Positions 34,084 through 48,031 of a stretch of DNA of 64,000 nt are shown here, one piece after another. Under the pieces are notes generated by a model that was given only the letters and a program-made list of their open reading frames with translations, was not told the DNA's origin and made no database searches. Numbering within the stretch: position 1 is the stretch's first letter; each line of letters begins with the position of its first letter. Location of the stretch: assembly GCA_030844895.1 (NCBI GenBank), contig CM061233.1, forward strand, positions 50,149,453 through 50,213,452. Reading direction: 5' to 3'. The position numbers and the translations under genes were made by a program. Source of the DNA: Ambrosia x helenae. Its lineage: Eukaryota; Streptophyta; Magnoliopsida; Asterales; Asteraceae.

Positions 34084-37000
34084 TCAACACACATAATATT
34101 CAGAATCGTAAATACACTTCCCTATCGTGGAAACTATTTTTGGACTGAAATAATTAACATGGAGAATGGTTACACTAACGTGGAAACTATAAAGTAGAAG
34201 AAAGAAGACTAACATCACCAATCCACATTATCATTAGTTCGATAATTTCAACATGGTTCTAGAGGTAAAAATTGGGCTTAAATGTAATATTTATTATTAC
34301 AATTGCAAGATCTGTTTTACAACAACTGTTAATAATAACAACAGATGTTGTTAAAACAGCTGCCTTCAAGAAGAATTTCATTTGCAATGTTATATCTTAT
34401 ACAACAACTCTTATTATTTGCAACTCGACCCTGTTAATGTTAAAATTCTTAAACACGCTTCCATATGTGGTTTAAAACTTTCCCTCCTAAAGATTCAAAA
34501 CTTAGGACTTAAAAGTTCCCTCTTCAATATTCAAAAGTTGAGCTTAAATATATTATTTATTATTATAATTGTAAGATCTTCTAAAACAACTGTAAACTTG
34601 GGAACATATGTGGTTAAAACAGCTGTCAGCAAATAGAATTTCACTTAAAGCTTACAATGTTATATTTTATATAAATCAATCAATCAATTAATTAATTAAT
34701 AATAATGCTACACACACTATTGATGAGATTTTGTAAACTAACATAGAGGTAAACAATAAAAATAGAGTTTCAAAACCGTCCTTATTTGCCAACAAATGTT
34801 ATTAACAGCTTTCATCAAAAGAGATTTTCAATTACAAATTTGCAATATGTCACGTACATGAATTAACTAATTATTAATAATAACAATATATCAATATTTG
34901 CTCACACAATTCTTGTTATTTCCAAATTCACCCTGTTAATTTTAAATTCCTAAACACGGTTCCCGATGTGAAACTTTCCCTCCTAAAAATTCAAAACTTA
35001 GGGCTTACTTATTAAACGTAGTTTTAAAATAATTTTTATAATTATTTAATTATCAAAATGAAATGACGCTAATACAAAATTTTTAAAAAATAACCAGCCG
35101 GTTAGAAAAATGTTTTTTATAAAATATAACCTATAAACTTGAATATTATTGAACAATACAACAAACTATATACATAATGATACAATGTTTTATCTTATAT
35201 AAATCAATTAATTATTTAATTAATAAAATATAATAATAAAAATATTTCATCTCAAAAAAAATTATTATTTGGCACTAAAAAAAGCTAATGTTCTGAATCG
35301 TAAATACACTTCCCTATCGTAAGTTAAACACATCTTCTTGAATATTCAAAACTTGGGCTTAAATGTAATATTTATTATTATAATTGCAAAATCTGTTTTA
35401 CAACAACTGTTAATAATAACAACAGATGTTGTTAAAACAGCTGCCTTCAAATAAAATTTCACTTGAAATGTTATATCTTATACAACAACTCTTATTATTT
35501 GCAACTCGACCCTGTTAATGTTAAAATTCCTAAACACGCTTCCCTATGTGATTTAAAACTTTCCCTCCTAAAAATTCAAAACTTAGGACTTAAAAGTTCC
35601 CTCTTCAATATTCAAAACTTGGGCTTAAATATATTATTTATTATTATAATTGGAAGATCTGTTTTACAACAACTGTAAACTTGTTAATAGATGTTGTTAA
35701 AACAGATTTCACTTAAAGCTTACAATGTTATATCTTATATAAATAAATTAATTAATTATTTAATTAATAATAATGCTACAAAAACTATTGATGAGAGTTT
35801 GTAAACTAACATAGAGGTAAACAATAAAAATAGAGTTTCAAAACTTTGCTTATTTGCCAACAAATGTTGTTGAAACAGCTTTCATCAAAATAGATTTTCA
35901 ATTACAATTAGCAATATGTCACGTACATGAATAAATTAATTAATTAATAATAATAATTAATATCAATATTTGCTCACATAACTCTTATTATTTCCAATTT
36001 CACCTTATTAATGTTAAAATTCCTAAACACGCTTCCCTATGTGATTTAAAACTTTCCCTCCTAAAAATTCAAAACTTAGGGCTTACTTATTAAACGTACT
36101 TTTAATATAAATTTTATAATTATTTAATTATCAAAATGAAATGACGCTAATACAAAATTTTTAAAAAAAACCAGCAGTTAGAAAAATGTTTTTTTTATAA
36201 AATATAACCTATCAACTTGAATTTTATTGATACATAATGATGCAATGTTTTATCTTATATAAATCAATTAATTATATAATTAATAAAATATAATAATAAA
36301 AATATCTCATGTCAAAAAACTTATTATTTGGCACTCAACACACATAATATTCAGAATCGTAAATACTCCCTATCGTGGAAACTATTTTTGGACTGAAATA
36401 ATTAACATGGAGAATGGTTACACTAACGTGGAAACTGTAAAGTAGAAGAAAGAAGACTAACATCACCAATCCACATTATCATTAGTTCGATAATTTCAAC
36501 ATGGTTCTAGAGGTAAAAATTGGGCTTAAATGTAATATTTATTATTACAATTGCAAGATCTGTTTTACAACAACTGTTAATAATAACAACAGATGTTGTT
36601 AAAACAGCTGCCTTCAAGAAGAATTTCATTTGCAATGTTATATCTTATACAACAACTCTTATTATTTGCAACTCGACCCTGTTAATGTTAAAATTCTTAA
36701 ACACACTTCCATATGTGGTTTAAAACTTTCCCTCCTAAAGATTCAAAACTTAGGACTTAAAAGTTCCCTCTTCAATATTCAAAAGTTGAGCTTAAATATA
36801 TTATTTATTATTATAATTGTAAGATCTTCTTAAAACAACTGTAAACTTGGGAACATATGTGGTTAAAACAGCTGTCAGCAAATAGAATTTCACTTAAAGC
36901 TTACAATGTTATATTTTATATAAATCAATCAATCAATTAATTAATTAATAATAATGCTACACACACTATTGATGAGATTTTGTAAACTAACATAGAGGTA

Positions 37001-40000
37001 AACAATAAAAATAGAGTTTCAAAACCGTCCTTATTTGCCAACAAATGTTATTAACAGCTTTCATCAAAATAGATTTTCAATTACAAATTTGCAATATGTC
37101 ACGTACATGAATTAACTAATTATTAATAATAACAATATATCAATATTTGCTCACACAACTCTTGTTATTTCCAAATTCACCCAGTTAATTTTAAATTCCT
37201 AAACACGGTTCCCGATGTGAAACTTTCCCTCCTAAAAATTCAAAACTTAGGGCTTACTTATTAAACGTAGTTTTAAAATAATTTTTATAATTATTTAATT
37301 ATCAAAATGAAATGACGCTAATACAAAATTTTTAAAAAATAACCAGCCGGTTAGAAAAATGTTTTTTATAAAATATAACCTATAAACTTGAATATTATTG
37401 AACAATACAACAAACTATATACATAATGATACAATGTTTTATCTTATATAAATCAATTAATTATTTAATTAATAAAATATAATAATAAAAATATTTCATC
37501 TCAAAAAAAAATTATTATTTGGCACTAAAAAAAGCTAATGTTCTGAATCGTAAATACACTTCCCTATCGTAAGTTAAACACATCTTCTTGAATATTCAAA
37601 ACTTGGGCTTAAATGTAATATTTATTATTATAATTGCAAAATCTGTTTTACAACAACTGTTAATAATAACAACAGATGTTGTTAAAACAGCTGCCTTCAA
37701 ATAAAATTTCACTTGAAATGTTATATCTTATACAACAACTCTTATTATTTGCAACTCGACCCTGTTAATGTTAAAATTCCTAAACACGCTTCCCTATGTG
37801 ATTTAAAACTTTCCCTCCTAAAAATTCAAAACTTAGGACTTAAAAGTTCCCTCTTCAATATTCAAAACTTGGTCTTAAATATATTATTTATTATTATAAT
37901 TGGAAGATCTGTTTTACAACAACTGTAAACTTGTTAACAGATGTTGTTAAAACAGTTGTCATTAAATAGAATTTCACTTAAAGATTACAATGTTATATCT
38001 TATATAAATCAATTAATTAATTATTTAATTAATAATAATGCTACAACCACTATTGATGAGAGTTTGTAAACTAACATAGAGGTAAACAATAAAAATAGAG
38101 TCTCAAAACTTTGCTTATTTGCCAACAAATGTTGTTGAAACAACTTTCATCAAAATAGATTTTCAATTACAATTAGCAATATGTCACGTACATGAATTAA
38201 TTAATTAATTAATGAACAATAATAAAAATATCAATATTTACTCACATAACTCTTATTATTTCCAATTTCACCCTGTTAATGTTAAAATCACGCTTCCCTA
38301 TGTGATTTAAAAGTTTCCCTCCTACAAATTCAAAACTTAGGGCTTACTTATTAAACGTACTTTTAAAATAATTTTTATAACTATTTAATTATGAAAATGA
38401 AATGATGCTAATACAAAATTTTTAAAAAGTAACCAGCAGGTTAGAAAAATGTTTTTTTTTTATAAAATATAACCTATCAACTTGAATGTTATTGAACAAT
38501 ACAACAAACTATATACATAATGATACAATGTTTTATCTTATATAAATCAATTAATTATATAATTAATAAAATATAATTATAAAAATATCTCATCTCGGAA
38601 AACTTATTATTTGGCACTCAACATAGATAATATTCAGAATCGTAAATACACTTCCCTATCGTGGAAACTATTTTTGGACTGAAATGATTAACATGGAGAA
38701 TGGTTACACTAACGTGGAAACTATAAAGTAGAAGAAAAAAGACTAACATCACCAATCCACATTATCATTAGTTCGATAATTTCAACATGGTTCTAGAGGT
38801 AAAAATTGGGCTTAAATGTAATATTTATTATTACAATTGCAAGATCTGTTTTACAACAACTGTTAATAATAACAACAGATGTTGTTAAAACAGCTGCCTT
38901 CAAGAAGAATTTCATTTGCAATGTTATATCTTATACAACAACTCTTATTATTTGCAACTCGACCCTGTTAATGTTAAAATTCTTAAACACGCTTCCATAT
39001 GTGGTTTAAAACTTTCCCTCCTAAAGATTCAAAACTTAGGACTTAAAAGTTCCCTCTTCAATATTCAAAAGTTGAGCTTAAATATATTATTTATTATTAT
39101 AATTGTAAGATCTTCTTAAAACAACTGTAAACTTGGGAACATATGTGGTTAAAACAGCTGTCAGCAAATAGAATTTCACTTAAAGCTTACAATGTTATAT
39201 TTTATATAAATCAATAAATCAATTAATTAATTAATTAATAATAATGCTACACACACTATTGATGAGATTTTGTAAACTAACATAGAGGTAAACAATAAAA
39301 ATAGAGTTTCAAAACCGTCCTTATTTGCCAACAAATGTTATTAACAGCTTTCATCAAAATAGATTTTCAATTACAAATTTGCAATATGTCACGTACATGA
39401 ATTAACTAATTATTAATAATAACAATATATCAATATTTGCTCACACAACTCTTGTTATTTCCAAATTCACCCTGTTAATTTTAAATTCCTAAACACGGTT
39501 CCCGATGTGAAACTTTCCCTCCTAAAAATTCAAAACTTAGGGCTTACTTATTAAACGTAGTTTTAAAATAATTTTTATAATTATTTAATTATCAAAATGA
39601 AATGACGCTAATACAAAATTTTTAAAAAATAACCAGCCGGTTAGAAAAATGTTTTTTATAAAATATAACCTATAAACTTGAATATTATTGAACAATACAA
39701 CAAACTATATACATAATGATACAATGTTTTATCTTATATAAATCAATTAATTATTTAATTAATAAAATATAATAATAAAAATATTTCATCTCAAAAAAAA
39801 TTATTATTTGGCACTAAAAAAAGCTAATGTTCTGAATCGTAAATACACTTCCCTATCGTAAGTTAAACACATCTTCTTGAATATTCAAAACTTGGGCTTA
39901 AATGTAATATTTATTATTATAATTGCAAAATCTGTTTTACAACAACTGTTAATAATAACAACAGATGTTGTTAAAACAGCTGCCTTCAAATAAAATTTCA

Positions 40001-41990
40001 CTTGAAATGTTATATCTTATACAACAACTCTTATTATTTGCAACTCGACCCTGTTAATGTTAAAATTCCTAAACACGCTTCCCTATGTGATTTAAAACTT
40101 TCCCTCCTAAAAATTCAAAACTTAGGACTTAAAAGTTCCCTCTTCAATATTCAAAACTTGGTCTTAAATATATTATTTATTATTATAATTGGAAGATCTG
40201 TTTTACAACAATTGTAAACTTGTTAACAGATGTTGTTAAAACAGTTGTCATTAAATAGAATTTCACTTAAAGATTACAATGTTATATCTTATATAAATCA
40301 ATTAATTAATTATTTAATTAATAATAATGCTACAACCACTATTGATGAGAGTTTGTAAACTAACATAGAGGTAAACAATAAAAATAGAGTCTCAAAACTT
40401 TGCTTATTTGCCAACAAATGTTGTTGAAACAACTTTCATCAAAATAGATTTTCAATTACAATTAGCAATATGTCACGTACATGAATTAATTAATTAATTA
40501 ATGAACAATAATAAAAATATCAATATTTACTCACATAACTCTTATTATTTCCAATTTCACCCTGTTAATGTTAAAATCACGCTTCCCTATGTGATTTAAA
40601 AGTTTCCCTCCTACAAATTCAAAACTTAGGGCTTACTTATTAAACGTACTTTTAAAATAATTTTTATAACTATTTAATTATGAAAATGAAATGATGCTAA
40701 TACAAAATTTTTAAAAAGTAACCAGCAGGTTAGAAAAATGTTTTTTTTTTATAAAATATAACCTATCAACTTGAATGTTATTGAACAATACAACAAACTA
40801 TATACATAATGATACAATGTTTTATCTTATATAAATCAATTAATTATATAATTAATAAAATATAATTATAAAAATATCTCATCTCAGAAAACTTATTATT
40901 TGGCACTCAACATAGATAATATTCAGAATCGTAAATACACTTCCCTATCGTGGAAACTATTTTTGGACTGAAATGATTAACACGGAGAATGATTACACTA
41001 ACGTGGAAACTATTAAGTAGAAGAAAGAAGACTAACATCACCAATCCACATTATCATTAGTTCGATAATTTCAACATGGTTCTAGAGGTAAAAATTGGGC
41101 TTAAATGTAATATTTATTATTACAATTGCAAGATCTGTTTTACAACAACTGTTAATAATAACAACAGATGTTGTTAAAACAACTGCCTTCAAATATAATT
41201 TCACTTGCATTGTTATATCTTATACAACAACTCTTATTACAACAACTCTTATAATTTGCAACTCGACCCTGCTAATGTTAAAATTCCTAAACACGCTTCC
41301 ATATGTGATTTAAAACTTTCCCTCCTAAAAATTCAAAACTTAGGACTTAAAAGTTCCCTCCTCAATATTCAAAACTTGGGCTTAAATATATTATTTATTA
41401 TTACAACAACTGTAAACTTGTTAACAGATGTTGTTAAAACAGCTGTCATCAAATAGAATTTCACTTAAAGCTTACAATGTTATATCTCATATAAATCAAT
41501 TAACTAATTAATTATTTAATAATAATTCTACAAACACTATTGATGAGAGTTTTTAAACTAACATAGAGGTAAACAATAAAAATGGAGTTTCAAAACTGTC
41601 TTTATTTGGCAACAAATGTTGTTGAAACAGCTTTCATCAAAATAGATTTTCAATTACAATTTGCAATATGTCACGTACATGAATTAATTAATAATAATAA
41701 TAATAATATCAATAGTTGCTAACACAACTCTTATTATTTCCAATTTCACCCTATTAATTTTAAAATTCCTAAACACGCTTCCCTATGTGATTTAATAGTC
41801 CTAAACACGCTTCCAATTTCACCGTGTCAACTTCTAAACAGATGTTGTTAAAACGGCTGTCATCAAATAGAATTTCACTTAAAGCTTACAATGTTATATC
41901 TTATATAAATCAATTCATTAATTAATTAATAATAATGCTACAAACACTATTGATGAGAGTTTGTAAACTATACATCATCACAAAACAACT
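34084..41990. repeat. AT-rich higher-order tandem array, ~2.28-kb unit
   Basis: The anchor CAGAATCGTAAATAC recurs at 34101, 36352, 38635 and 40924 (spacings 2251, 2283 and 2289). A variant anchor, CTGAATCGTAAATACAC, lies between them at 35293, 37543 and 39832, so each unit splits into about 1.19- and 1.06-1.09-kb halves. Each half again holds two copies of an AAACACGnTTCCnnATGTG...CCCTCCTAAA block. The last unit is partial, rearranged after about 41780, and ends near 41990. Repeated small ORFs (60-84 aa) are by-products. It starts abruptly inside the gag end of the minus chromovirus. Confidence 0.92.
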
Positions 41991-42030
41991 GCCAACGAAT
42001 ATAACTTCAATTTATACGATAGATGATTTA

Positions 42031-42526
42031 TGTTGATACACGTTTTGCGACTAGTGCTATTGGATTGCATATACAATTCTGTTTTGCTGAAATACGTAAC
42101 GTCGAAAGTGGAACTAAAAGGGTCGAAGGTGACTAATATGGGTCGAAGGTGGATGATACAGGTCGAAGGAAGAATTTTGTAATGCTATGTGCTGATTCGC
42201 CCATACAAAGGGGCGAACCTGCACATTCGACCCTTACGGGGGGCGAATGTGCAGGCCTATATATTGTTTGATTTTCATTTTCAAGTTATCTTTTGTCATT
42301 TGTTTCCCTCCTTCGATCTGGTTTTTTCCCTAGGGTTCTAGTTGAGTCTGAATATTGATTATATCATTGTAAACAAGGTTTTGTAAGTTTAATCAAGTGT
42401 ATTTATGAATGAAATGGAGTTTTAAAGGTGATTTGTGTGTTTTGTTGATATTATTATCATTTTGTTAACTGATTCAGGGATTCCGCACCTGAATTGGTAG
42501 ACTTGTTTGATCAAGCCATTTGTTTT
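42031..42526 (+). repeat. SIRE-type LTR, plus strand, truncated at its 3' end
   Basis: It starts TGTTGATACACGTTTTGCGACTA, similar to the LTR at 57300. It has four GGTCGAAGG-type repeats (about 42101-42180), a GGGCGAATGTGCAG block and a TATATATT box at 42258-42265. The end matches the 57300 LTR up to about 57790, then is cut by the minus-strand LTR at 42527. Confidence 0.78.
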
Positions 42527-43062
42527 TGTATGTGCTAAAAGGATCGATTAATCAACAAAGAAATGATCAAACAAGTTTGATTTAGGTGCGGAAACCCTAA
42601 ACCAATCACAAAATGATAATCAATCAGATCAAAACAAGTAAATCATCATTCAAAGCTTTTTCATTAATAATCAAGACTCAATTACACGTTGATAAAGTGA
42701 AAACAACAAGGTATGAACGTGAATTAAGTTTACAAAAACACTAGAGAGACACACTAGACTTGGAGGGAATAATAATGCTAAAACTTACTTTCAAAAATCA
42801 GCTTAACCTATTTATAGGCTGCACGTTCGCCCACTTTGTTCGTGCGAACGTGCACATTCGACCAAACACTCTGGTCGAATGAAGCAATACATAACTATCA
42901 AAATCTTCCTTCACCTCCTGTGTCTCCTTCGTATGATATTCTTCCTTCGCACCCTTAATTTCCTTCCTTCGCCCACACTAAATCTCCTTCGCCCATTCGA
43001 CTCAACCTATTAGCATATGTTTATTGTAAATCCAAAGCATTAGTCGCATAAATGCATCTACA
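42527..43062 (-). repeat. 3' LTR of the minus-strand SIRE element (536 bp)
   Basis: On the minus strand it starts TGTAGATGCA directly after a GAGGGGGAGTT polypurine tract (43063-43077) and ends AGCACATACA. A TATA box (TATAAATA on the minus strand, 42809-42816) and GTTCG/ATTCG-rich repeats are present. Together with 42480-42526 it forms a large inverted repeat. Confidence 0.85.
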
Positions 43063-43077
43063 AACTCCCCCTCGACT
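43063..43077 (-). other. Polypurine tract, minus-strand SIRE
   Basis: On the minus strand AGTCGAGGGGGAGTT abuts the LTR and overlaps the ORF-X stop codon. The identical tract is present at 57285-57299. Confidence 0.85.
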
Positions 43078-45090
43078 ATTGCTTGGATTGTTTAACTCTT
43101 CGTTCCTCATCCATTCTTTTGTTCATCAGCTTGATCCTCAAAAGTTTCTTCTGTTCCAATGTCATCACCTTCTCGAACACCTGCTTCGGCCTTTTCTTTT
43201 TCTCTTCAGAAATCTCTTGAACTTTCACAAACTTGCCGAGCTTTTTGTCATAGTCGCATCCGGCGTTTATATCATGAGCAAAACACAAAAATACCACTCG
43301 CTGGTATTTACTAGCCTGTTCAGCATCTTTAGCATCACTGAAGATAGGATTGTAATACAACATTATGATGTCCTCATGTGAGTAATTTACTAACCACATG
43401 GGATCAAAAATGTGTATTTTCTTGAAACTTTTATCACCATCCTTCAGAACAATAACAACTTCTGCGATCTTCCAATCATAGTACCACCAGATAAAGTCTT
43501 TGGCGAAGTGTTGAGGAATTTGTAGCAATGGAATGTGCCTCAACACTTTCGGTGGTTTATACTTTAGGGTCACCTTAGGCAAACCAGTTATATCGTCAAT
43601 AGTCTTCTTGTGAACAATCCTTTTGGGATATTGAGGTTCAAAGAGGTTCCACTTCGTCCTGCTCTCCCTAGCCATCTTCTCAGCAAAGTATGCAATCTGA
43701 CCATTTGTCGTACCTGTCATCTTGTGTCGACAAATGTCACGAATTGCCCAATATGGAAGAGTCTTCAAATCATGGAATCTATCAAAATATAGGATCCCCT
43801 TATCCCACTTTACTACCACACACTTCAGTTGCTTTATAAATTTCCATCCCAACGCTTTTCCTTTGAACATGTCATTGTGGAATTTATAAAAGCTACCTTG
43901 AATTTCAGGTTTAGGACGATTCGCCTCTTTCTCTTTTAACTCCCTCAATAACTCTTTCAAACTGTCGGATTGTCTGATAAACAGTTTCTCATGCCCTCCG
44001 AATATCTCATTGACAAACATATCACTTTTCTCTCTTGCGCGTCTCTCGGCTTCCTTTAACAACTCATCTGTGAACGCAGTGAATCCAGAATTCTTTTCTC
44101 TTTCGAAATATTATGGACATTCTTCACTCGTCACATCCTCAACTTCTATGTCTTCGAAACCAGGTATATCACGATCATCAGAATGATCTCCAGCTTCTTT
44201 TTCTGTTAGATCAGGAATCTGGTTATCAGCTAATAATTCTTCAACAGTTTTGCCAACCTGTTTCGCCAGACCTTCAAATATCTCTTTTGCCATCGCCGCC
44301 GAGACTTCACCGTCTTCCAAATCTGGATCATTGTATTCTAGTTCAAACATCCTGTCACGAGATTCAAAGATCTCAAAAAATCGGCTAGTCATGTCAATCA
44401 TCCAGACTCGATCAGTGAGCATCTGGCGATACATCTGTTTGTCTTCTTCTGACATTGACTTCAGCTTTTCGTTCCAAAAGATCATATCATCATCTACTGA
44501 TCCTCCAGGTGCTTTAGAACTAGATTCTCCTTCTTTTCCAGATTCTCTCTTCTCATACGTATACCTGTCTGTATCATCATCATCAGATGCAGAGCTGTTA
44601 TCTTCACCAGAACCATCATTTGAACCATCATCATCATCATCCTTCTTCTTCTTAGGAGCTTTGCCAGCATCTTCATCAAGATCTGCATCATCCTCCTCAT
44701 CCTCATCAGATAGTTCAAAATCAACTTGCTCCTCGTCTAACTCCTTATCTTCTTCACCTTCTTTCAGCTGAGGAGCTCGAGAGTATAAATCCTTGATCAG
44801 ATTATCCATGTTCTTGTTACTCTCTTTCAGCTTCTTGTTTTCATCTTTCAAAGCTATTATCCGTCTGGTGTTTCTCTGCTCATGTTTTAACAACTTTTTA
44901 TTATCCTTCTGCAACTTCTTGATCTTCTGTTTCAACTCTTCATTATCCTCATGTGTTGAAACAACTACATCAAGCATCTTTGAGTCGTTTTGTCTTAGTT
45001 GGGCAATCTCAGTCTGCTGCTTGTTAATCAGATTCATCATTTCAGAAAGTCTCCGGTTTACAGTATCCATCACATCTTCGAACGTAGAAT
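43076..45090 (-). pseudogene. ORF-X, C-terminal half (SIRE extra ORF), one stop
   Basis: About 670 codons in one frame on the minus strand. A single TAA (44111-44113, where the other copy has a Gln codon) splits it. Order: coiled coil (LSEMMNLINKQQTEI..., about 45060-44770), Asp/Glu/Ser-rich acidic tract (about 44770-44500), TDRVWMIDMTSR segment, then a conserved C-terminal domain (about 43900-43230) including LPYWAIRDICRH and FAKDFIWWYYDWKIAE. It ends next to the polypurine tract and LTR. The N-terminal half is lost at the junction with the plus-strand element near 45095. No transmembrane helix is visible. Function unknown. Confidence 0.8.
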
Positions 45091-45104
45091 CTGCTCAAAA
45101 AATT

Positions 45105-48015
45105 TTCTAAGTGTTTCGTGTTCCGGACTTCGTAGACGATATGTGGAACTTCCCAACAACACCGAGGCCTAATACTACACAACAACAGCAAGTGACTATG
45201 GATCCTTGGACTGTAGCTGCACAGAAGACGACTAGTCAACCATCTCAACCGATCAATTACTTAGCAATGACTAGTTCGATGCCACAGACAGTTGCTCAAT
45301 CACCACAACAAACCATGAATGATTATTGGGGAGTTGCAGCAGCCGCGGTACACTCTCAAACTACCAATGCTATTTCTACTCTAATTCATGATTTATCTTC
45401 AGGTAGCGGGAGTCGTCCACCAAAACTGATGGAGATGGTGGATTACAATCAATGGAAGACTAAGTTCAAGATTCATTGGAGGGAATGGGAATGGAAGGCA
45501 CCGAGGCATGGCAAATGATAGCTAAAGGTTATGTAGCACCGGTTTTGGAGAACACAGGTGAACCACTTCCGTTGGAAAGCTTAACTGAGGATGAGAAGAA
45601 AAAGTTTGCGGTGGAGAAGAAGGCGTTTCTCCCAACTATCTCAGGCTATCAACACTGATCTTCTACATAATTTGGTTCTTGCACAACTTCAAAGAAGCTG
45701 TGGGAGATGTTAAAGAATCGTCATGATGGGAACGAGAAAACTAGGAAGTTGAGGATGGAAGAGTTAAGAAAGGAATTTGGGAATTTTAGTTACATGGGGA
45801 ATGAGACTTTGAAGGAGTTGATTCCTAGATATTGCCATCTGTTGACCGAATTATCAAGTTATGAGATTAATATTCCTATGTCTGAATTAGTGGATAAGTT
45901 TGCTGATGCATTACCACCATACTGGAATCAACACATTGAGGTCCTAAAGGAGAAAGATGCTTATCAATATTGGACCATCAATGAATTCATTCAAAAGTTG
46001 GAGCACAAAGAGATAGAAGAGAAGAGGAAAGCAAAAAGAGCACAAGTTCCTCAAAATCCGGAGTTATATTATGGTTGTACATCTTCTACTCTGACTAGTT
46101 CAAGTACTAGTAGTTCTGTTGCTCCATACATTGCTTATGTTTCAAGTGTTATAGAACCATCCAAAACCCCAATTAACTATCTTGCTCAAACCTCATCTTA
46201 TACACCACCATAATATCCTACTACTTACATTCCACCTTTTTCACCAGTGCAATAAGCAGCATGCTATTCAGCTAGCATGAATCAACTTCAACAACAACCA
46301 TACATTCCTCAAATGAACCCAAGTCAACCAAGTCAAAGCCCAATAGTGTTGGAGACATCTAATTTGAACAATGTCATAGTTGAAGTTGCTCAGCAACATG
46401 TAGCTTTGGTATCTGCTATGGTAGCTTCTTATAATGGTCTGGTAGCTAGTCAAATTGGTAACAACAATCTAACCAGTGAAGACTATGCTCAAATTGATAA
46501 GGAGGAGATGGAGCTCATTGACATACAGTGGGCATTTGCTAGTGTTATGAGACGAGCAACCGAGTGTATAGAGAAGACTGGTAGAACTGATCTTTCTACA
46601 TCTCCTAACACCACATATGGCTTCAACAAAGCCAAAGTCACATGTTTCAACTGTGGTGGTAAAGGTCATTTCAAGAGGGAGTGCACACAGCCAGCTCAAC
46701 AAGGAAACATGAATCCATTCAACACCAATTACCAGAACCGTCAATCTCAGAATCAATAAAATCATATAATCACTACTGAGCCAGTCTCACCGTCTCAGAT
46801 CATTCATCCAATGGCAAATGCTCATCGTAAAAATGAGGTTAAGAAAAATGAAAAGTTTGTTGGTAAGAGTTTTGAAAAGAAAGAGGTAAAGAAGGTTGAG
46901 AAAAATGTGAGAAAACCGGTTGAAAAGAAAGTTGAAATTAAAACTGAGAAAAATGTGGTAAAACCGGTTGATAAGAAAAATGAGCTTAAATCTGAAAAAT
47001 CCAATGATGTGAGCAATGAATCGTGTGATAAACCTGTCAAAATCTTCTATCGGATGCAAGGCTCCGATAAGATTTTATCAGATGATGAATATCCGATTAA
47101 GTTTGTCAATTATTCAAAAATAGAAAAGATCTGGCAGGAAAGTACGATTTGGTTTCCGAAATTTGAAAGGACCAATGACATTCCTCAAGAGATTTTAGAC
47201 AAAATTTATTCGGATAAAGAAGCTAAGGTCAATGTCACACAATTTGTTTTGCCTGTTCATAAAGAAAACAGTTTTATTGAACCGACTTACTCAAAGGACC
47301 CAGCTCCTGAGAGTTTAAGGAAACAATGCATGGTCGATCGATATCCCATTGCTAGCTTTTCCAAGTCGCCAATCAAGGAAAACTATGAGGAATACCGTGC
47401 GTGTTATAAGTGCGGGGAACGGGGACATTTACTTGCCGCCTGCCCGTACGTACGACACAAAAGGCACGAGGTGGAGATGAGGCAATATCATGAGTATCCG
47501 GTTGACAACTACGGCTATCAACAGAGACGGCATTTTCCCAAACAAGAATTTTATCATAATCAAACCAATTTTTATAACAAGAGGGAAAACCGTCCAATGA
47601 CGTATGATAAGCGCAACCGGATGACCACTGATAAATCTGTTAAGAAACCTATGATGAACTCAACTGCTGATACCAAAAAGGTAGCTCCTAAACCTAATGG
47701 TAAACAAGTAGTTGGACCTGTCTCTGTTAAATCAGAAAGGTAACCAAGAAGGTTGCTTTTAAAGAAGAAGTAAAGAAACCGACTGAGACTTCAAAATCTC
47801 AGATTCGGATCTTGAAAAGATCTGAGCAATCTTGGTCATCTAAGGAATCTGAAGGAGCCTCTACTTCACAGAGCGAGAAGAATGAGAAAAAGAAAATTGT
47901 AAGTGAGAAGAAAGGGGTTGAAGTAACCCAAGATGTCTGTGATTCGAAAGACTCTTTGAAACAACCTGTTCAAAGACCCAAGACCAAACAGGCTTGGGTC
48001 CCCCGAAAGAACTAA
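45105..48015 (+). pseudogene. gag: gag of the plus-strand SIRE, multiple breaks
   Basis: Segments in shifting frames: a Gln/Thr/Ser-rich N-terminus with two related motifs (DPWTVAAQ, DYWGVAAA); the UBN2-like gag core (45470-46080: EAWQMIAKGY, KLWEMLKNRHDGNEKTRKLR, NEFIQKLEHKE); a first zinc knuckle CFNCGGKGHFKREC (about 46643); a Lys/Glu-rich linker (46811-47100); and a second knuckle CYKCGERGHLLAAC (about 47402). Breaks include a frameshift near 45490, a stop near 45656, TAA at 46211 and a frame change near 47743. Gag should form the particle in the cytoplasm. Confidence 0.82.
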
Positions 48016-48031
48016 TTGATCTACTTTAAAT

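Noticed and set aside
34272..41456. Repeated 67-84-aa ORFs in the tandem array
   Set aside because: They recur only because the DNA repeats, are low-complexity Ile/Leu/Asn-rich, and overlap in two frames with no start context or domain.
44250..44771. 173-aa Ser-rich ORF opposite ORF-X
   Set aside because: Antisense shadow of the Asp/Glu-rich acidic tract (GAT/GAA read backwards gives Ser/Phe codons).
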